Shown: positions 1 through 13,000 of the stretch, piece after piece
Layout: each line of letters starts with the position of its first letter
Numbering within the stretch: the first letter of the stretch is position 1
DNA from: Onchidella celtica
Taxonomy: Eukaryota; Mollusca; Gastropoda; Systellommatophora; Onchidiidae
DNA length: 64,000 nt
Reading direction: 5' to 3'
Assembly (NCBI GenBank): GCA_963931925.1
Contig: OZ007569.1
Location: forward strand, 71,985,618-72,049,617
Made by a program: the position numbers and the translations under genes
Notes under the pieces: generated by a model
Told to the model about the DNA's origin: nothing
Seen by the model: the letters and a program-made list of their open reading frames with translations, nothing else
Databases searched by the model: none

Positions 1-909
1 TTTTCTTTACCGTTACCGGCTTCGAGTAGATACACTGTCGTCGGCTTTGAACAAAAACCGTTGTGCAATTGGGAATTCGCGAAGACTTTCATTCATTTAA
101 ACGGACGAAAGTGGCCTGAGTGTGTATAGCAGTGAAAACCTGCCATGATACTGGTGACAATTAGGCCTAAGGCTGAAGGCTCAGGTTTAGAACTAACAAA
201 CAAGAAATTAAAGCTGACTTTATTTTTCAGCGGGAATTTTTTTTCATAAGATCTTGAAGGCCCATGTTCTTTATATGCGATTATATAACAAATTTCAGTC
301 AGTTCACCCAACTGGTTGCAAAGCTAAGCATCTTAAATGTAGGCATGAGTTTCTGAGCAGACTTGCACTTTTTCTGGTATTTTGTACTTTTGATGTTGCC
401 TGGAGTTGTTTTCAGCAGTACATGGTATATCCATGGAAAAATTTCAGCTTTGTATTCATTGGAAAATTGTCCATGTCGGAATTTATGTTGGGAACAGCTT
501 TTTGACCCTTTGTTTACAGCATTACTGGTGAAATTATTTTTGATAGTAGTCAAGAAAAACAAAGTTTTTTTGTTTTTTTTAAAGAAACTACTCAGTGGAA
601 AAGAGTCCACAGTTACCTTAAAAGTAGATTGTCTTCCTATTGGGAATCCAAGAATATGTCCTAAACTCAGCCCGACAAGTTTATAGTACCGTGAGAAGGA
701 TATAACTAAGGAAAGGAATTTAACTGTTTAACACCTTCTTAGCTCACTTTTGGTATCTTAATCTTTTAATTTAACCAGAATGGAGATAGTCAGGCGAATT
801 TGTGTGTGTGTTAAATGATATTGTTTGCCATTCTGAGTTAATTATGGTTGTACAGAATTAGTAGTAATGGTGTTAGTGACCCAGCATGATTTGTTTTTTG
901 TAATTTCAG
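1..909. other. Region upstream of exon 1, probably intron or 5' flank
   Basis: AT-rich sequence without a convincing gene. The overlapping small ORFs on both strands look random. It ends in the 3' splice site used by exon 1, so at least its right part is expected to be intronic. No promoter element is clear. Confidence 0.4.
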
Positions 910-913
910 AATC

Positions 914-1030
914 ATGGAAAGGGAAGTCCCCTTCCAGCCTAATTTCGAGCTTGGCTGGTCTGTGGCTATGAAGACAATGGAAGTGGGGACCAAGATAGTT
1001 GATGATATGGCCGCTCCTGTAGCAGAGGAG
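914..1030 (+). CDS. Exon 1 (predicted first coding exon) of the AIG1-Hint gene
   Basis: A 3' splice site (TTTTTTGTAATTTCAG) ends at 909, so a 5' UTR exon must lie upstream, perhaps outside the window. The ATG at 914 has A at -3 and G at +4, a good initiation context. The reading frame gives 39 residues and stops at the sixth base of the intron unless spliced at the GT at 1031 (GAG|GTATAA, a weak donor). The product contains a PNFELGW stretch that recalls the conserved start of the SNTX-type module. It ends in phase 0, matching exon 2. It is too short to be recognised on its own; confidence comes from phase and position. Confidence 0.55.
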
Positions 1031-4000
1031 GTATAACATTTTATTGTGGTTGCAAATGCCAAGATTTGGCACACTGATTATATATCGCGACCTAAGTTCT
1101 TGTTTGCTTCAACTCCACTTTTTGCACTTATAAAAATGAGAATTTCAGAGTTTAATGTTTGCAGCTTTAGTATGACGTTAGAATGAATCAGAATTGTGAA
1201 ACAGCGTGATAAGTGCCACAGCATATGTTAAACAAGTGTCAAAGTGTGCATTATTTGCAATATCTCTTTTAGACACTAAAAGATCTTCAGTTTCGCAGAA
1301 AATGGAGACAGAACAAACAAAGACTAGGGTCAGGATATGATAGCATGACTGTCCAGTCTGAACCTCACGTAGAGAAAAGCCCTAACCTGACAGTTGAACC
1401 ATAACCCTAATGGTGAAACATAAACTTGCTCTTGATCTCAGCTGTTTACTTTCTGAGTCACACAGTTGGTATGAGCTAACATTTTTCTGGGTCTGACTGG
1501 GACCAACAAATAAAAAATGACCAAACTTAAAAAGAGGATAACTTCAGAATAGCATATGGAATGATATCTTTTAAACCAATTAATATCATACTATAATGGA
1601 GCAAGGTCTGTAAATGTGTCTAGCTAAGAGGCTTCGAAATTACTCATAGAAAAAATATCAAAATTGGTAGATAGATTTTCCACTATGTTCGTTTAAGTGC
1701 AAAATTGTGCTACAAGATGATTTTCTAGCCTTCAACCAGTAGATCTCTGTACTTCTGCCACCGCCAACCAATTTCTCTTCTCATGGAACGAGTGCAAGGT
1801 ATGTGATCCGGTCATGTCACAAATTCCTTGACTTCAACCCAAGCCATGTTTGTGCAAAATGTCTGTAGTGGGAATAGATGCGTTATAAGCGGACAAGATA
1901 TGAGAGAGCCATTATAAATTTCTCAGATCAATCAAGATTTGTTTTCAACTGACCTGCTGGCCAAATGCCATGTAATCGGAGAAAGAACAAGAAATGTTAC
2001 CTCCTTTTTAAGCGTATACTTCCCTTTGCCAGACTCTATATTGTATCACCATGTGAAATAAGGATTGGTAAACTTCTATTCGTGCATTTCACCTGTTTGG
2101 TCTGCATGTCAAAATGGGTGTCGTCTTTTCAGTTGCGTTTTCTTTTGATTCTTAGTAACACACACTCTCACACACACACATACAAACAATTAAATATTAT
2201 GGTCATCTACTGACTTAAATTGCCCTGCCCCGATTCAACAGTCTTAAATGTACGTGTATTTTTTAAATGCAGTGTTATTTACTAAGGTCTTAATTTGTCA
2301 TTCAGGTCAATTGTCTACATACAAAGTTTTCAATGGCAAAGACTCTTGAACAAGTCTGTGAGATTCTGAAAATTCCACTTGAATTTGCACTAAAAGTGAA
2401 GGCGGGCAAAGTGCAAAATGACACAATGCTGGAATGCTTGAAAAGCATTGGCAGGGAAGATTCATTCACTATGATCATTGCTGTATCATACCTGAAGGTA
2501 AGTGATGATGACTTTTTCTTAGACCAAGATTTGAAATGGTGATTTCAGAAAGAAATAAAATGATGGTTTTAATTTACTCTCTCTTTCATAGATATGCTTT
2601 AATGTAAGACGTACGAGTGGCTATGTGGAATTAGGTGCAGTGGGTTTAATTTTTTCTTAGGGACACAGAACCTGAAAAAATGCAAGTTCTCCATTGATGC
2701 TCTTATTTATTTTTTTTTAAAAATAGGAACCATAAAACAAAAGGGAACCAGCAAAAAAAAAACAACAACCAAACAGCCATGAGCCTAAGTTTCCCTTGTC
2801 GTGTGCCACCGCGTCATGCCTTGGGCAGTGCGAGCTGTGTGGCAAGGGTCTATCGTTCTGACTTTACTGGCAACTTCTATCGTTCTGGCTTTACTGGTGG
2901 TGGTCAGCTAAGAAAAACAGTATTGTATGATCTATGATGCCTGCTCGGACATGGGAGGGAGCAGGCCCAGTGGTGGACAATTCGAATGCTCTGACATAGG
3001 AGGGCCTAGACCAGAATAATTTGTTGGGGTACCGACATAAAAAAAATTCCTAGCGTGGCTAATATTGCTCTCACAGAAGTCAAACGGATATCCCGTAAAA
3101 CTACAGAAGGTACTCTAGCATTCTATTGAGGTACAATTTAATAAGTTTGACCCAGGTTGAATATATCGGTGATAAAACGCGTTTAGCTCGTCATTTATTT
3201 AAAATCTGGGACTCTATTATTGACAATCTCACTGGGTTACATGCATCGAAGCACAATAAAATTGGTATCAATACAAAGTAGGAATTTTCTACTAAAATTC
3301 GAACCGGCTGCTTTGTCCAGAAACACTGTAGTAGCTTTAATATAATTTTTCAAATGTGACGAGATAAGTAAAATGGACAAACACGTGCGGAATATTTTAG
3401 TCCAATCAACACGTCGTACCTACTACTACTACTATTTCCTGTTGCACCCACTGGTGCTTAGGGCAGCAACAAAGGATCTCCAGCCCTGTCTGTCCTGGGC
3501 CATCTTTGCGAGAGTTCCCCATGAGTGATTGAAGGATTTCATCTCTGCCTCGATTGTTCTCCGCCAGGTTGCCTTGGGTCTGCCTCGCTTGCGCCGGCCC
3601 TCCGGTGTCCACCGAAGTGCTGTTTTGGTTATAGAATTTGCTTCCTTTCGCAGCACGTGTCCAAGCCATCTCCATCGTCTCTTCGTGATGATGTTGGCTA
3701 TTTCTTCTTGCTTGCATCGCCTCAGTAGTTCCTGATTAGAAATCTTGTTTGGCCAAAAGATGCGGAGAATCCTACGAAGACATGTGGTATGGAAGGAAGA
3801 CAACTTGGCGAGGTCACCTTCTGTCATTCGCCAACACTCTGATCCATACAGGAGTGTGGATAGGACACAGCTTTGGTACAATCTGGTCTTGGTGTTTGTA
3901 GCGTCTGCAAGCTATCCCTTGCCCTCCCCCGTTTTCTTGTTACACTGGTGAGCGTGTGTTCATTTCTGTTTCCATCTTATTGTTGACCACCGCCTGAGTG

Positions 4001-7000
4001 TACTGTACTCCGTGACCTGACCTTCTTTTCTAGTGAGTTGTTTTTTTCCTCGCTCGCTTGTTGTCAGGTGTTTTGACTCATTCAGTAAATATTAGTATGT
4101 TCCCGAACATTCGATAACACTGTGGATAAGGATGTTTACGCCAGATTTGGCCTTGAGTGATGTAACCTGATATCGTATTGATACGTGATTGGTTAGTTTG
4201 TGCGAGGGCAAAGGTAACGTTTATTTCGGGAACTTTCTGTAGAAATGTTTATATATATGGACCTGTGTGAGTGGTTGGTCGGTGAGTAAGTGAGTTTCCT
4301 TTTGTGTGGCGTAGATATTTAGTTTCGCTGGTGTCTTCCCAGTAATTTATTGTTCACTATACAGTTATTAAACTTTAGTATTATTTAATCTATCGTCGGA
4401 TCTCGTGTTTATTTATTTTACAGCTGTAATAGTTTCGTTTTCTAAAGGGTTGTAGTTAGATCAACTAACTCCCCCCTACTATAACGTGCTAGAACAACCT
4501 CAGCTGTTACATATTGGGGGCTCGTCCGGGATCCGACCATATTCGAACGGACCAGATCTAAATTATTAGATTCATTTACATAGTTTATTGTAGGAATATC
4601 ATCGACAAGCTATCTACAACATGTCGGAGGTTATTGGAAGGCTTAGCCAGGAAGCGGACGCTATGGAGCTCACTGGGCAGGAGAGACGGGACTACCTCCG
4701 TGAAGGCCTAGAAAGAGAAAGACAGCTGGAGGCTCAACGACAGGAGAAGGAGGCTGAACGACAGGCTCAGGAGAAGGAGGCTGAACGACAGGAGAAGGAG
4801 GCTGAACGACAGGAGAAGGAGGCTGAACGACAGGAGAAGGAGGCTGAACGACAGCTGGAAAGGGAAAAGATGAACCACGAGTTGGAGATAGAGAGGATGC
4901 GCCAGCAACGTGGAGGCAACGACTCAGCGCAGAAGACCGACGACCACGCGAGTTCTAAGAGACCCAAGCTACCTGCATTTCAGGACAAGAAGGACGATCT
5001 GGATAGCTGGTTGCTGCGGTTTGAGAGGTTTGCCGAGACAGCTGAATGGCCCAGATCCACCTGGACGACATCACTGTCTGCCCTGCTGACCGGGAGAGCT
5101 TTGGAGTGCTTCTGCAGACTACCGATCGACGAAGCCAAGGACTACGACAAGGTCAAGGAAGCGTTGCAGAAGAGGTACAACCTGTCAGAGGACGGATACA
5201 GACTCATGTTCAGACAAGGTAAGCCTGAAGATGGAGAAGATGTTGGAATGTTTTTGATCAGGATCAAGACCTATCTAGAGAGGTGGATAAAGCTGTCGAA
5301 GACGGAGGAGACCTACGAAGGAGTGAGAGATCTGTTCGTCAGAGAGCAATTCATGGATGCCTGCCCACCAGACCTTGCAACCCATGTGAGGGAGAGGAAA
5401 CCAAAGACGCTACAGGACATCGCAGATTCAGCGGAGGCGTACCTGGTAGCGAGGAACCGGACGCTCAGCGGGAGCGCCAGACTGCAGAGCCGGCCAGTGC
5501 GACAGAGGCCCAACGGAGACAGAAGCCCACAGGTCTGCCATAGGTGCCAGAGGCCGGGACATAAGGCGACGGAGTGTCGTACCAAGTTAAACGACAAAGG
5601 TGAGTTGAAATGTTACCTTTGTGGAAAGCCAGGCCACGTTCGGAGGATGTGTCCAGCCCAGAAGGATATGGGACGTGGCAAGCCGAACAAGGCGGCGGCG
5701 GCCGTAGTGATAGCGGCGGACGAGTCGTCGACACAGGATGCGACGACGGCTGACACCAGCATCAACGTTCAAGCGGTAATGAAGGACGGGAAGCTACAGT
5801 TAGCGGTGCCTGTTACGTGCGGAGGATGCAGTGACGGAAGGACCGTGGAGAAGCTGAAGTTACCAGTGATGAAGGGCGTGATTGGAAATCGAGCAGTAGA
5901 TGTCCTAAGAGATACCGGCTGTGAAGGTGTAGTGGTGCGGCGATCACTGGTGGACGACGGACAGCTCACCGGTGGGAAGAAACTTATCGCGAGGATCGAT
6001 AACTCCTTGCTAGCGGCGGAGGAAGCCGTTATCGACGTGAAGACGCCTTACCTGACGGGCAGAGTGACGGCACTGTGTCTCCCGGAGACCATCTGCGACC
6101 TAATAGTCGGGAACGTGGACGGAGCGAAGGACCCGTACGACCCTGATACTGAGGTGATGGTAGGAGCGGTGACCACGAGGGCCCAGGAGAAGAGGAAGGA
6201 CCAGTCTACGTCGCTGAAGGTGCCGAGGGCCGAACGGCACGCGGGAGTGGATAGAGAGGAACTTATCCGACTCCAAGAAGAAGACGAAGTCATTAGGAAG
6301 TTAGAGCAGAAGAAGATCCCAACTAATAGAGGCAATAAATCTGTTCATTTTGAGAAACATGGAGGAGTATTGTACCGGATCTACAAGGACCTGAGACAGG
6401 CGACGGTTATAAGGCAAGTGGTACTACCCGAGAAACTGAGAGAGTATGTACTGAGTGTTGCCCACGACTCGATCGTCGGAGGACATCTCGGCGTGAAGAA
6501 AACCAAAGACAGAGTTATGAGCAATTTTTATTGGCCTGGAATAGAAGGTGACGTCTCGAGATACTGCCACTCATGCGACATATGCCAGAGGACGGTGAAC
6601 AAAGGAGCGACCCCAAAGATGCACCTGCAGAGTATGCCAGTAGTGGACGTACCGTTTAGGAGAGTGGCCGTGGACTTAGTAGGACCTATCGACCCCCCAA
6701 GTGAAGGTGGACATCGGTATATCCTGGTGTACATAGACTACGCTACTCGTTACCCTGAAGCCACACCCTTGAAGAAGATCGACGCAGAAACGGTAGCAGA
6801 AGCCTTAGTGAACATCTACAGCCGTTTGGGTGTGCCCGAAGAGATCTTGTCTGACCAAGGGACCCAGTTTATGTCAGATGTCATGAAGGAAACGAATAGA
6901 CTACTGGGAATTCGACAGTCGACCACAACAGTCTACCACCCTATGTGCAACGGGTTGGTGGAGCGATTCAACGGCACGCTGAAGAAAACATTGAGACGAT

Positions 7001-10000
7001 TGTGCGCAGAGCAACCCAAGCAGTGGCACAGATACATCAACCCGCTGCTCTTCGCATATCGTGAAGTTCCTCAAGAGTCGACCAAGTTTGCCCCATTCGA
7101 GTTGCTGTATGGGAGAACTGTGAGAGGACCGATGCACATCTTACGTCAACTATGGACCAAGGACGTAGAGGAGCCCGAAACGAAGACCAGTTACCAGTAC
7201 GTCATGGAACTACGTGAGAGGCTGGAGGACACATGGAAGCTAGCGACGGAAGAACTCTCCAAGGCTCAAGGTAGACAGAAGACCTACTACGACCGGAAGG
7301 CGAGAGAGAGGAAGTTCCGCCCCGGAGATGAAGTGTTGGTGTTACTGCCGACGAATACTAACAAGCTCCTAGTCCAATGGAAGGGACCATATAAGGTAGT
7401 CTCAATTGTCGGTGTCAACGACTATAGAGTCAAGATGGGTGCAAAAGAAAAGACCTTGCACGCCAACCTCCTCAAGAGATACATTCCAAGGACGTCAAAA
7501 GCAGCAGCAGTGGCAATGGAACCGAGACCTGTTGTGACCGAGATGTGTGGGATGGACAACAGTAGGAGAGATACCACGCCTGAACATGTCAACGCCATAA
7601 AGGACGGCGGCGGTGATAGTGCTGAGACTGTACTGGCAGAGGACGACCTGATAGACAAGAGTCAACCCGTGGAGTCAGCTGGCATGACAGTCATCGAGGA
7701 CTGCGACCTGGAAGGCGACAACGGTGGAACGACGGAGGACCTTGCCGACCTAGGAAGCTGGGACCAGAAGGAAGGCTACAGAGATGTCCAGTATGGAACG
7801 CAACTGACGTCGGAACAACGTCAAGAACTCTGCGATGTGGTGAAGGATTACCAACACGTCTTCACCAATCTCCCTGGATGCTGCCAGTTGGGTGAACATC
7901 GCATCGACCTTACGACAGAAGTACCAGTTCGTCAACGACCATACCCGGTGCCCTACGCTATGCGCGACTCCTTGAAGGAGGAGCTTAGCACCATGGAACG
8001 GCTGGGCATCATTCGAAGGAGCTCATCAGCTTATGCTTCACCTGTTGTTGTCGTCAAGAAGAAGGACGGATCCAACCGAGTCTGCATCGACTACAGGAGG
8101 TTAAACAAGATCACAGTATTCGACCCTCATCCGACAGCAGCGCCATCGGAAGTGTTTCAGAGTCTATCGAGAGGAAAATTATTCTCTCGGATTGACCTGA
8201 GCAAGGGATACTGGCAAGTGAAAGTTCGAGAGCAAGACATTCCCAAGACGGCGTTCGTCACCATGGGCGAACACTATGAATTCACTCGGATGCCTTTTGG
8301 GATGATGAACTCAGGAGCCACGCTGAACAGGATCGTAAAGCCATTGATCCGTGGAATGAACAATGTGACAGCTTATGTGGACGACCTGCTGATTCATACA
8401 GAGACATTCGACGAGCATGTGAAGACTCTCAAGGACTTACTGCAGAGGATGGACCAAGCTAGATTAACTGCAAGACCATCGAAGTGTCTGATTGGAACGT
8501 CTGAAGTAGACTTTGTTGGACACTTAGTGGGAGAAGGTATGATTGCCCTGTTAGAAGAGAATGTACGTAAGGTACGAGACGCACCCAGACCCACCACTAA
8601 GAAGGAAGTGAAAGCATTCTTAGGATTAGTGGGATATTACCATGAATTTATTCCTAACTTTTCAGCGATTGCAGCACCATTGTCTGATTTACTTAGAAAG
8701 GGTCAGCCCAATATAGTTCAGTGGGATGAAACGCAGGAGAAAGCGTACACTTCTTTGAAGAATGTCATTATCTCCAAACCCGTGTTATGTTTGCCAGATT
8801 TTTCCAAAGAGTTTGTCTTAGCAACTGATGCATCAGATCGCGGATTAGGCGCTAGTCTTATGCAGGAACACGAGGGAAAGTTGTACCCTGTGGCATATGC
8901 TAGTCGTAAGCTATTGCCTCGTGAGACAAAATATTCGGTCTCAGAGCGCGAATGTTTAGCTATTGTTTGGGCTGTAAAAAAGTTTACTTTGTATTTGTAT
9001 GGAAAGGAGTTTGTGCTCCAAACTGACCATCGGTCATTAGAGTTTTTGAACTCTGCCAAGTTTGACAGTCCAAAGTTATTACGATGGAGTTTATTTTTAC
9101 AGTCTTATCGATTCAGGATTCACTACGTAAAAGGCAGAGAAAATGTATGTGCTGATTTCCTGAGCAGAATATTTTAAAAGTAGTGCACTATTAGTGAAAT
9201 GTATTGTAACCCATAGTTTTGCCTATTAGATGAATTTCTAGGACGGCAGTATTGTACTGTAATTGGGGACATAATTCATCTGTGACTGAATATTGAATTG
9301 ATGGCTGATAGTCATGATGTGTTGGTCACATTTTGATTTTATGCTATGTCATATTAGTTACCAATGGAACTTGGTGTAATTTTTGGAAAATGTAACCCAA
9401 ATGGGGACTGCGAGCAAGCAGTGTTTGTGTTAGATTGCATTGTTGTAACTTGTTTTGGCCTAGTGTGATGAAGAAAGACCCTAATCAGTGGTCGGTATGT
9501 ATTGGTATTTTTGCCATTGTACGTATGAGTTATACATTTTGGAGATAACCATGTTATGTACAACAAGTTATATGCTATGATTCGTGCACGAAGCATTGTG
9601 TAAACGATGGGCCATCGTTTCACCATATATGATTTGTAATAATATCATTGACCATTGTTTCACCACAATGGTGGCATTGTACTATTTTGACTAGTAGGCC
9701 TACTGTTAACCATTGGTCTGTCACAATGATGATACTGTATTAGTCATTGTATTAGTGATGCAAAGGATATTGCATTGTATTGTATTTGTGATGACATTCG
9801 GGAAGACACTGAAATTGTTATTAATTGTAATAGAATTAGCAACTACCTTTGTGAGATTGGGAGTGCTATAAGATTATTTCACGATAGTGCAGACGCTGTA
9901 TAATGGTTTTGGAGTTGAAAATATTCAACTTAAATTGGGGAGTTGTGTAGCGTCTGCAAGCTATCCCTTGCCCTCCCCCGTTTTCTTGTTACACTGGTGA

Positions 10001-13000
10001 GCGTGTGTTCATTTCTGTTTCCATCTTATTGTTGACCACCGCCTGAGTGTACTGTACTCCGTGACCTGACCTTCTTTTCTAGTGAGTTGTTTTTTTCCTC
10101 GCTCGCTTGTTGTCAGGTGTTTTGACTCATTCAGTAAATATTAGTATGTTCCCGAACATTCGATAACACTGTGGATAAGGATGTTTACGCCAGATTTGGC
10201 CTTGAGTGATGTAACCTGATATCGTATTGATACGTGATTGGTTAGTTTGTGCGAGGGCAAAGGTAACGTTTATTTCGGGAACTTTCTGTAGAAATGTTTA
10301 TATATATGGACCTGTGTGAGTGGTTGGTCGGTGAGTAAGTGAGTTTCCTTTTGTGTGGCGTAGATATTTAGTTTCGCTGGTGTCTTCCCAGTAATTTATT
10401 GTTCACTATACAGTTATTAAACTTTAGTATTATTTAATCTATCGTCGGATCTCGTGTTTATTTATTTTACAGCTGTAATAGTTTCGTTTTCTAAAGGGTT
10501 GTAGTTAGATCAACTAACTCCCCCCTACTATAACGTGCTAGAACAACCTCAGCTGTTACAGTGTTGATGCCGTATTGTGTCGATTTCCAGATGTTGCTCA
10601 TACTTTGAAAGACAGCCCTTGCATTTCCCAGCCTACTTTGGATGTCCTCCTTTGTGCCACCCTCTGGTCTGATAATGCTACCAAGGTATTTAAATTTGTC
10701 CGTCGTGGTGAGGTTCTTGCCATCTACTTGCACTGGTGCTGGAGTGTCTACATTTAGGGTCATAATCTCTGTCTTCTTCTGGCTAATCCGAAGGGCTACT
10801 TTGCATCCAAAATTATGTAGTCTCTGCATCTTATCTTGCATGTGTTGGTGACTATGTGACAATAGCGCAAGGTCATCTGCAAAGTCCAAATCCTCTAGGT
10901 TGTCGAAGAGTGTCCATCTGATGCCTCTTGGTGCATCCTCTGTAGTTTTCCGCATAATCCAGTCGATTACGAGGTTAAACAAAATTGTTGACATCACACA
11001 TCCTTGCCGTACACCAGTTTTCACTTCAAAGGATGCATCACTGTTTCCGACACTGCAACTGAAGTTCTTGTAAAAGCTTTTGATGAGTTCAACAAGCTTG
11101 CTGGGAATCCCATAGTGCCGAAGAATGCGCCATATACTCTCTCTGTGGATGCTGTCGAAGGCCTTTTCGAAGTCAACGAAGTTCACATAGAGCTGCCTTT
11201 GCCATTCTGAACACTGTTCTATGATGTTTCGGAGTGTGAAGATCTGGTCAATGCATCCTTTCCCCTTTCGGAATCCGGCCTGTTCCTTTCTCAGTGTCTT
11301 GTCCACAGCATCTGACATACGTTTCACAATGATCTTGGCAAGGATTTTGCTGGGTATAGAAAGGAGAGTGATACCACGCCAGTTGTTGCAATCGCTGAGT
11401 GCTCCTTGTCACGAGTGGAGTGAGCGATAGTTAATAATTACGGGGGGGGGAAAGGAGGAGAGTAAAATTAACGCACGGAGACAAGTGAGAAGTCGTGCAT
11501 GTCAGGAGTGGGGGGTCTGAATGAGACGAAAGCGTTACATTACTATCACTGCAAGTTAGAAGGTCCTACGGAGCGGACCTGTGAATAAGAGCCCATCGGG
11601 CGGACATAAAGGGAGCAGTCGAGAAGACTAGCGAGAGAGTCTTTCCAGTAATGACTGGTATGTAGAACGTTGATTGATTATTATGATTGATGTATTATAT
11701 TATATTCGTCTATTACCATGATGTGAATAAGTATATGTGAGGAATGTGGAAGTCCTTGATATTGGATATAGCAATGTGCGCCATGAGCGATAGATGAAAG
11801 TGAGTTCATGGATTTGTAGCACGAGTGAGTATTGTATACTCCGATGGAGATGTGTTACCGTAAGATGTGTGGTGAGTGAAAGGTGAACTATTATGTGTAC
11901 ACTTCATGAGTTGTAAGGAGAGGTGGAGTGAATAGAATGGAAGGGTGTTATACCAATGTAATGTTATTCTTGTAGGTGTCGGGGACGGGGCCGAAGAGCC
12001 ACCTCGATGAGCACAAGTGATAGGCCAGCATAGGGCCGGAGGCCATACATAGGCCAGAAGTGAGACTGTCGGTGTAGGACAGTAGAGGCACCTAAAGTCG
12101 TGGCAGTCAGGCCACGGACAGGGACGTAGATATGAGAGTGAATGAGATACCATAGTATTGCCATGTTGATGGGCAAGTGAACTGATAAGTTGTATGACAA
12201 TAGGCGGTGATATGGAGAGACTGCGGTGCCAGTGAATTACTAAGGTGCTATTAAGACCCTGAGGGGAGAGGCTGAGGCCGAAGTGCCTTTAGGAGTAACT
12301 ACCGGATTGTGGATCCGAGGGAGAGTGTGTGTGAGAATAAGGCCGTTGTACGGCAAGTCATTTCAATAATATCATGTATGTAATTGCGCTATTATCTGTA
12401 TAATTTATGTATAATAAATGTGTGAGTCTGATGGGTTGTTCTGTTAAGTGTTAAACTTGTTCGTTCGTGATTGTTGTCCTGTCATTAACTTATTACATCT
12501 CCCAGTCTGGGATTTGTGACACTCCTTTCTTGGGTATTTTCACTATTCTGCCTTCATTCCAGCTCTTTGGTACTGCCCCTGCTTCCCAGATAGTTGTGAA
12601 CAGTGGCTGAAGGATGGTGGCTGACTGAACCGGATCTGCTTTGAACAGTTCTGCAGTCAAGTTGTCTTTTCCTGGGGCTTTGCCGTTTTTTAGGCTCTTT
12701 ATTGCTGCCACTATCTCTTCTTTCTTTGGTGGATCTATGTTGATGTCAAGGTCTTCAGCAGCATCTTGTATTATTATTCTATCTTCAGGTGGTGGCCGGT
12801 TTAGTAATTCCTGAAACTGCTCTGTCCAGCGTGCATCCTGTTCTCGTTCTGTAGTCAGTAGTTTCCCATTCTTGTCTTTGATTGGAACACTTGGTCTTCC
12901 ACCGTACTTGCCACAAATGCGTTTAGTGATCTTGTGGAGCCTACCCTGTTCTCCTCTTGCTGCTGCCTCCTCTGCATCTGCCGCTAGCTGTTCCATGGCT

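Larger units (their letters stand above)
3897..10560 (+). mobile_element. Complete Gmr1-like Ty3/Gypsy LTR retrotransposon
   Basis: 6664 bp with 615-bp direct LTRs (3897-4511 and 9946-10560) that start TGTAGCG and end GTTACA. Both copies look identical on reading. Target duplication GTGTT is at 3892-3896 and 10561-10565. A primer-binding site matching the tRNA-Pro 3' end lies three bases after the 5' LTR. One gag-pol ORF (4621-9177) has the order gag, protease, integrase, reverse transcriptase, RNase H. Integrase upstream of reverse transcriptase in a Ty3/Gypsy-type element is the known hallmark of the Gmr1 lineage. No envelope ORF follows; 9178-9945 is noncoding. The copy lies inside the minus-strand LINE. 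It appears structurally able to transpose, though this is inference. Confidence 0.95.

Noticed and set aside
4708-9059. Many minus-strand and off-frame ORFs inside the Gmr1-like gag-pol gene
   Set aside because: They are shadows of the long + strand ORF, which carries all recognised domains.
11806-12200. Minus-strand ORFs in the 1.1-kb repeat, also present at 59690-60083
   Set aside because: The two copies differ by indels that break these frames, and the unit has LTR ends with target duplications, so no coding function is likely.
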